A program made the translations under genes and the position numbers. The notes beneath the pieces were generated by a model, which was not told the origin of the DNA, ran no database searches, and was given only the letters and a program-made list of their open reading frames with translations. 64,000 bases of DNA from Paramyrothecium sp. XJ0827 (Eukaryota > Ascomycota > Sordariomycetes > Hypocreales > Stachybotryaceae), in contig JAJFPB010000010.1 of NCBI GenBank assembly GCA_020881915.1, forward strand, positions 2,128,825 through 2,192,824, read 5' to 3'. Position 1 is the stretch's first letter. Each line of letters begins with the position of its first letter. This document shows, piece by piece, positions 58,036-64,000 of this stretch.

Positions 58036-58688
58036 TTTCAAGACGGCCCTCTCAGCGATTAGCAGAGAATTAGGGATTACGATCTGCACGTTTTAAAAGT
58101 ACACGAGCTCATGTCTGTAGCCCGACCACAAGTCTACTTAACCCTTAAAGAGCTGCGTGTATGCGCCAAGAAGGCCATACCTTATCAAGTGACTGGAAAC
58201 TTGGGGAGTGGGAGCTTGACGGGATGACGTACCTAGGCTTGTATCGAATACCTTGGGCAACTATGGTGGTGAATGAAGAAAGATTACAACACTTGTAAAA
58301 AGTTTCTAAACCTGAAATGCGTTATGGCCATCTACGTTGCATTTCCCATCGAGATTATCCATTTGGATCAATAATTCTCCTACTATTTTGTTTGACTCAT
58401 GGCTTTCCATTTTATCATGTCGCTCTTTTCCTTACCGAGTTTTCCTACGGGGATGTAAGCAAAGTACCCAGTACCCTGCTGAATTGGAGCTCCGTGTCTG
58501 CCGACGTTTTACCAATCACACATGGCCAACTTGGAGCTCTACCCTACCTTACCTACCGTACTTACTAGTGAGGGACCCCTGTGAGACCACCTTTGGGTTG
58601 ACCCCAGATTCGACGTGGACGCGCCTCTTGTTCCCTTCGCCAACATCCAGCCCTGCCTGTTCCCTCCTGGATGCCTTGAACAATCGCA
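58036..58688. other. Divergent promoter region (palC / ALG6)
   Basis: About 0.65 kb between two divergent starts. It contains a GCCAAG PacC-type core at 58165-58170 and an ACCTTACCTACC-like block near 58540-58566. No gene is supported. Confidence 0.55.
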
Positions 58689-60507
58689 ATGGCAAACCCC
58701 TCGCCGCACAAGCCCCGGCGCAAGACCAGGAAGAATGGCACCGATTCGCCAAGAGCCTTGCGCCTCCAGCCTGAGATCGTGATCCGAACCCCTTCATTCC
58801 CACTCGCAGCTTTCCTCTGGCCGGCCCGGAGCTCGTCGTCGCAATGGGAGGTGCTGCCGATAATCCTCATGGTGGTTGGGCTCTTTCGGTGGGCTGCGGG
58901 ACTTTGGGGATACTCTGGTAGGCGCCAATTCCAACGAGCACTCATTCGATCATTGCTAACGCTGCGCAGGTTTCCAGCGACCGCCCATCTTTGGTGACTA
59001 CGAGGCGCAAAGGCATTGGATGGAGATAACTACACAGCTACCTGTGTCACAATGGTATTTCCACGACCTGCAATGGTGGGGTCTCGACTATCCGCCCTTG
59101 ACGGCATATCACAGCTGGGTCATGGGCAAGATTGGGTTGCTGATCGACCCATCGTGGTTCGCCCTCTTCACCTCCCGCGGTCTCGACGATCCTACGCTCA
59201 AAATATTCATGCGCGCGACCGTCATGGTCTCGGAATACCTCATCTACGTCCCCGCCGCTGTCGTGTTCGTCCGACGTTATAGTCGCATCAATGGCGTCGC
59301 CAACTGGAACGCTTGGCTAGCGCTTGTCGCGATTCTGATGCAGCCTGGCACCATTCTGATCGACCACGTGCACTTCCAGTACAATACTGTCATGCTTGGA
59401 TTTGTCTTGGCCAGCATGTCGAGCATGCTTGCTGAGCGCTACAAGTGGGCCGCCGTCTTCTTCGTGGCTGCCCTGGGATTTAAGCAGATGGCGCTTTACT
59501 ACGCCTTCAGCGTTTTCTGCTACCTGCTTGGAAGGTGCTTGTTCCCTAGGATCAACCCCAGCAGATTGGTTGGAATTGCGGTGGTCACAATTTTGTCGTT
59601 CGCTGTACTCATCTTACCATTGGTGCTTGGAACACTCTACGATGCCTACCACGGCGTGCATGCTCGGCCAGGACACGATGGACCACCGCCACCGCTTCCT
59701 TTGTTCCCATGGGTTACGGACTACATAGACTCAAAATCTCCTTATTATCCGGTCATCGAGCAACTAGTTCAGATTGTCCACCGGGTCTTTCCGTTTGCCA
59801 GAGGCCTGTTTGAGGACAAAGTTGCCAACTTTTGGTGCGCCCTCAACGTGGTCATCAAGCTGAAGAAGTACCCCACAGATCTCTTACAGAAAGGCGCGTT
59901 GGCCGCTACTCTCCTATCAATCATCCCCCCCAACCTGATCCTGTTCTTCCGGCCACGGAAAACAGCTCTGCCGCTGGCATTCGCCACGACCGCATGGGGC
60001 TTCTTTCTCTTCAGTTATCAGGTGCACGAGAAGAGCGTCCTGTTACCTTTGATGCCGATGACTTTACTGCTAGCGGGCAGACAAGGCATGAACAAGGATA
60101 TCCGTGTCTGGGTTGGCTTTGCCAATATCTTGGGGGTTTGGACCATGTTCCCCCTCCTGCGGCGTGTGGACTTGTCCATTCCGTACGCAGTTCTCACACT
60201 CCTTTGGGCTTACCTGCTAGGCTTGCCACCTACGTCGTGGAGCGCATATAGCCAAGATGGACCTTCCTCGGTGGCCCATCGAGGTACAGCTTTAATTCAT
60301 GGTCTTTTCTACGTGGCCATGGGGGCGTGGCACGTTCTGGACGCCTTCGTCCTCCCACCCACTGACAAGCCTGATCTTTGGGTAGTGGCCAATGTCGGCG
60401 TTGGGGTGAGCGGCTTTGCTCTCTGTTATCTTTGGTGCCTGTGGAAGTTGCTACAAGAAAGCGATCTCTTTGGGACATCGAGCAAGCCAAAGACAAAGAC
60501 ACAGTAG
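58689..60507 (+). CDS. ALG6: ALG6 dolichyl-P-Glc:Man9GlcNAc2-PP-dolichol alpha-1,3-glucosyltransferase
   Basis: Exons 58689-58917 and 58970-60507 encode 588 residues. It adds the first glucose to the lipid-linked Man9GlcNAc2 oligosaccharide on the lumenal side of the ER, using dolichyl-phosphate glucose. The conserved first lumenal loop has GDYEAQRHWMEITTQLPVSQ and then WWGLDYPPLTAYHSW, which tells ALG6 from ALG8. Some ten to twelve hydrophobic spans follow, with the signature DHVHFQYNTVMLG and a conserved HEKSVLLPLMP near residues 410-420. The N-terminus is basic and Pro/Ser-rich (MANPSPHKPRRKTRKNG), cytosolic. The 52-nt intron splits the Gly codon before FQRPP. It is transcribed divergently from palC. 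Confidence 0.96.
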
Positions 60508-61828
60508 CAGGCAGGAAATATTCGAACTTGAAACACAGCACGGTCGCAGCACGGGGAGGTTCCGCTCCATGCATGCGGAGAATACCGTGACGATGGTCTA
60601 GGCTCCATGGCCTCTCGATCGACACTTGTGCCATCGCAGGAATGCAAGCGGCACAAGAACCCGGATCCCTCCGCTGGAACACGAGCACGTTGGCAGCTGT
60701 TAGACATTTGACCGAACGGCAACGTCCAGAGCGTCGTTATCTGCAAACACCTTTGGCCGCTGTAAACTATATCCCTTCATGATAATTGTACCATGAGCCA
60801 TAAGCACTAAGACGATCCTTTAACTTCAAAGGGCCAACACAAGAGGACGCGGCTCAGCAGCCTACCAGATAATCAGAGTATGGAAATTTACGATGCTATT
60901 TCGACCATGTGCTCGACGAATCTCAAAAATGCTACCCTTGTTGCAAGTGACTGCGAGCACGTGGCGTGTTCTGGACATGGGCCACCGGATGACCCAGTCT
61001 GCCTTTACCCGCTTGGTAGATGCTTCCCTTGACATGTTCCACGCTAGAAAATCTCGTGGAATACACGATGCCGCTCGACCGCGTTGCGACCCGGGCGGGA
61101 TATTGTCATGGTCGCATCAATACGGCTGCGCTGCCCCCAAACCGGGTTTGGAGAGGTAGACCCGTCCAGGCGCGAAGCCGCTCGCCCGAGAGTCGGCAGG
61201 TCAACAGCGCCTGTATCAAGAATTCGCTGTGTCCTGGTGGACCGGGCAACCCCTGGCGATCTTTTATGTAGAAGAGCGTCCGATGCCGTACCAGAAAACT
61301 GCTTGATCTATCTAATAGCGACGTTGATCTTGTTACCTGAGGAGGCCATCGAAGTAGCATCGCACCGTAGCATTGCGTCTGTTGAGCTAGTCAATGTTAC
61401 ATGAGAAGCCTTTGTCACATCAGGAGTCTGGAGTTTACGTTTTCTTGACGTGTCAGTCCTCGCCCTGGTCAGGGCGCCAGCCGAATTATTGGCAGCACCA
61501 ACAAAGAGATGCTGGGTAGTGAGCGGCGAGCCTGTCAATCGCGCGCTCCCTTGGCGTTGCGCAAGGTGGTTTGCTTCCAATGTGACACCGGCTCAGGACT
61601 TTTCGACACGTTTAAGCATTTTGCAAGAGTTCAATAGTACAAGACAGCATTGGCGGCGCCCCCCGACTCGTGTGAATCGATCCGCCCTCTTGACTTGTCA
61701 CAAAGCCCTCGCTTGCCATGAAGTGCTGCAATAGGTTCTTTATCCAAGATATATCCTCTGCAGGTTTCTAAACTACAATACAACCCCTAAGCCTTTGTCA
61801 TTCATCCTGAGACAGATCATTCGCAGAC
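60508..61828. other. Intergenic region upstream of cupredoxin-like gene
   Basis: About 1.3 kb. ALG6 3' region at the left, and the promoter of the next gene at the right, with a TATATCC-like element near 61750. No gene is supported. Confidence 0.5.
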
Positions 61829-63276
61829 ATGGCAGTGCTATCTGCCTTATGGCTCGGCTGGATAGCGACCTGTGTCCGGGCTCAACAGACGACGACGACG
61901 ACGATCACCCAGACGGCAGGAGGCGGCGTCGTCACACGCACAACAATTCAGACCATCGTCACGCCATCAGTGCCAAGTCCGGCGACTACCCATACAATTA
62001 ATGTCGGCGCGGTAGGTGCAGCTATTCCCCTGTGGGCCATTGCCGTTCCGTCTGCTAACAAGAATCCAAAGGTCGGCCACAGGTTCACCCCAGAAGAGAC
62101 AACAGCCGAGGTCGGGGATATAATAGAATGGCGATTTTACCCAGCCGAGCACTGGGTAATCCGAGGAGACTTCGATCATCCATGCATTCCATACGAATAC
62201 GTCGAGACCAACCGCCAAGGCTTCTCAAGCGGTCCAGAACCAGTCAATGCAATCACTGATGATGTATGTCTCGAGTCGTACCACCTTTCCCTGAGACTGA
62301 CCGTGGCAGGCCCCGAGGTATCGTGTTAGAGTCAACAACACCGAGCCCATTTTCTTCTACTGCGGAGCGCCAGGCTCTTGTGTCACGCACCACATGGTTG
62401 GTGTGATTAATCCTGTAAGAGGAAACCTGGATGACGCTCCCTGCTACATCCTGACAATTGAGGCTGACATGCCACGTGAGACGTCCAACATGTCTCTGGA
62501 GCGTCATCTCGAGAAGGCGGAACGAGTTGACTATCAGCTAAGACCCGGCGAGCCTTGGCCAACTGAAGAAGACACGCCGGAACCAGCGCCGACGTCAGCA
62601 AGACCAGATACTGGCAAAGGACAAGACGGCGGGGGTCTGAGTCAAGGCGCAATAGCAGGCATAGCCGTTGGTGGTGCCGCTGTCCTCGTTCTAGCTGCCG
62701 GGTTGTGCTACTTGTTGGGACGTCACCGCAGGGGCTGCTCCCTTTTCGGTGCTCGTCGCGTCGATAATGACCAGCGTAGCTCCAACGTGACGTCCGAGGG
62801 CTACCCTAGGTCCCCGAGCTCACCAATGGCAGAGCGCTGGTCACAGAAGAAGTTCAGCTTTGGAACTCAAGGAGATCAAGTGCAAAGACAACCAAGCCCA
62901 ATGCCAACGATAGATAGCCAGACGTCACCTATCAGCCCAGGCAGCACAACGCAGCAATACTCTTTCCAAGTTCCCGCTGGAGTCAGATCAAGTCCTGGGA
63001 ACAGCACGGCATCCTATTAGTGAGAATAACCTCCTCTCTTTCAATGAAGACCATCGATACTAAGACACCATATCTAGTGACCGTCGTGTCCCATTGTCAC
63101 AATATGCTGCGCACTCCCCAGGCGAAACGCCGAGAGAGGAGCGACAGCCGCCGATTGAACTGCCAACGCCCCTTGAGCCTCCAGAGCCCTTGACCGAGGC
63201 CAGTGGCACTGCCATTGATAATAGATTCTCCTGGAAAGAGGGTCCTGAAATCATAACACACTCGAAATTGCAGTAG
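61829..63276 (+). CDS. Membrane-anchored cupredoxin-like cell-surface protein
   Basis: Exons 61829-62011, 62072-62263, 62310-63019 and 63078-63276 give 427 residues. After a signal peptide (about residues 1-18) comes a Thr-rich stretch and then a cupredoxin-like fold (about 55-180): VGHRFTPEETTAEVGDIIEW, H88 in EHWVI, C99, then FFYCGAPGSCVTHHMVG with C143, C149, H152/H153 and M154 as possible copper ligands. One membrane span (about 239-261) is followed by a basic stop-transfer HRRG and a cytosolic tail of about 160 residues rich in Ser, Pro and Gln. Related extracellular serine-rich cupredoxin proteins are common in fungi; binding of copper here is inferred. The last exon is supported by the frame-keeping GTGAGA donor at 63020 and TCTAG acceptor, although stopping at 63018-63020 is possible. 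The first intron (60 nt) is stop-free. Confidence 0.82.
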
Positions 63277-63895
63277 AAGCCGAGGCTGCGGTGGAAGGCA
63301 TAATTCTAATGTTCGTGGTTTCTCTATAAGTTCCTGCGCACCTTTGTTAGAGGGATGGGTGAAAGTGGCAAAGCCACAAAGCGAGAAAATGAGAGTAGAA
63401 AGATGAGGCCGCATCTTTTTGTGGTCATAACCTTTCAACTAGTCGAGGCGCGTTGAGGGCAGCATACCACAGCTGAGCAAGTGCTTGCTGTCGCAGTTCA
63501 AGACTGGGTAGATGTAATCAACACAGGCAATAGGTAGTCAAACAGCTGGTCCTAAGTATGGTGTAGGCCAAAAACATCAGCAGCAGCTAGAGAACGTCAT
63601 GTTATCGAGTGACACGACATGTGGATGTGGACGTAACGGTCCAGCCCGAATTTGCCCAAGGTGGGTTTTATCATCATCACTCCAATTGAACGCATAAGAT
63701 TTCGAAGAACCCGAGGTTTGAATTTTCATGAGCCAAGTAAACTATGTCGTCCTTGCAAAGGCCGCCAAATCCAGCCATGAGCAGCCAATCCTTCCACGCC
63801 CAAAGGCTGCAAGAACCGCCGCACAACCCGCTCGTAACATCTTCGAAATTCGTGAGGTGTCGTCAGAACATGGCGAGACTCGAAGAGTAGCCCGC
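63277..63895. other. Intergenic region at window end
   Basis: About 0.6 kb between the cupredoxin-like gene and the stop codon of the P-stalk gene. These are two convergent 3' regions, and no gene is seen. Confidence 0.5.
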
Positions 63896-64000
63896 TTAGT
63901 CGAAGAGACCGAAGCCCATGTCGTCGTCGGACTCGTCCTTCTCCTCCTCCTTGGCCTCCCCTTGGCCTCCTCGGCGGCACCGCCAGCAGCGGCAGCACCA
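63896..64000 (-). CDS. 60S acidic ribosomal protein P1/P2, C-terminal end with apparent frameshift
   Basis: Only the C-terminus lies in the window. On minus it ends KDESDDDMGFGLFD and stop at 63896-63898. The ending DDDMGFGLFD is the universal stalk motif that contacts elongation factors and other GTPases. The Ala/Gly-rich hinge (GAAAAGGAAEEAK) is read correctly from the window edge to about 63963, but in a different frame from the acidic tail. One base appears missing between AAGG and GGAGGCC near 63957-63962. An extra A there would give a regular EEAK repeat. This looks like a sequence error rather than a dead gene, since the protein is needed for growth and the rest is intact. P1 versus P2 cannot be told from this part. 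Confidence 0.75.
   Translation of the reverse strand, partial: WCCRCWRCRRGGQGEAKEEEKDESDDDMGFGLFD

Noticed and set aside
1..64000. CRISPR arrays, insertion sequences or bacterial operons
   Set aside because: No regularly spaced repeats or transposase frames were seen, and the intron-rich genes are fungal.

Overview
The window is chromosomal DNA of a filamentous ascomycete, most likely a member of the Sordariomycetes. The evidence is the many short introns (about 45-140 bp, GT...AG, often with a CTAAC-type branch site), and the protein families: UPF0643, PalC, an RTA1-like lipid exporter, a Zn2Cys6 regulator, a secreted M43 protease and an isoamyl-alcohol-oxidase-like FAD enzyme. Nothing looks bacterial or plasmid-like, and genes are spaced singly on both strands without operons. 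I rebuilt 24 protein-coding genes by joining exons and checking that every splice junction keeps the frame. Two genes run off the window ends. Species cannot be named from sequence alone.

Layout. 1-13 kb: the 5' part of an arrestin-related trafficking adaptor (minus), an RTA1-like membrane protein, a ferric/cupric reductase and a mitochondrial carrier of the SAM-transporter type, separated by long gene-poor stretches. 14-20 kb: a UPF0643 protein, eIF3h and S-adenosylhomocysteine hydrolase (all plus). 20-26.5 kb: a 2-hydroxyacid dehydrogenase and a mitochondrial coiled-coil (DUF1640) protein (minus), then a Zn2Cys6 transcription factor (plus). 28-32 kb: a YwbE-domain/zinc-finger protein and a secreted M43 metalloprotease. 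33-43 kb: a housekeeping block of clathrin heavy chain, a dipeptidyl aminopeptidase and Arp2/3 subunit 4. 44-51 kb: a secreted FAD oxidase, a YbjQ-like protein and a PTC7-like phosphatase (all minus). 53-64 kb: succinate dehydrogenase iron-sulfur subunit, a small secreted protein with a duplicated cysteine module, PalC, ALG6, a membrane-anchored cupredoxin-like protein and the C-terminus of a ribosomal P-stalk protein.

How the genes relate. Most are unrelated housekeeping genes. Loose themes are endocytosis and membrane signalling (arrestin adaptor, clathrin, Arp2/3, PalC), methyl-cycle metabolism (SAM-type carrier, SAH hydrolase) and secreted or cell-surface proteins (M43 protease, FAD oxidase, double-module cysteine protein, cupredoxin, ferric reductase). 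No secondary-metabolite cluster, transposon with intact coding capacity, CRISPR array or convincing intact tRNA was seen.

The most interesting object is the 178-residue secreted protein at 55606-56259. Two six-cysteine modules with identical spacing flank a Ser/Thr/Lys/Pro-rich linker, and each module is cut by a phase-2 intron at the same codon. This points to an internal duplication of an exon-intron-exon unit.
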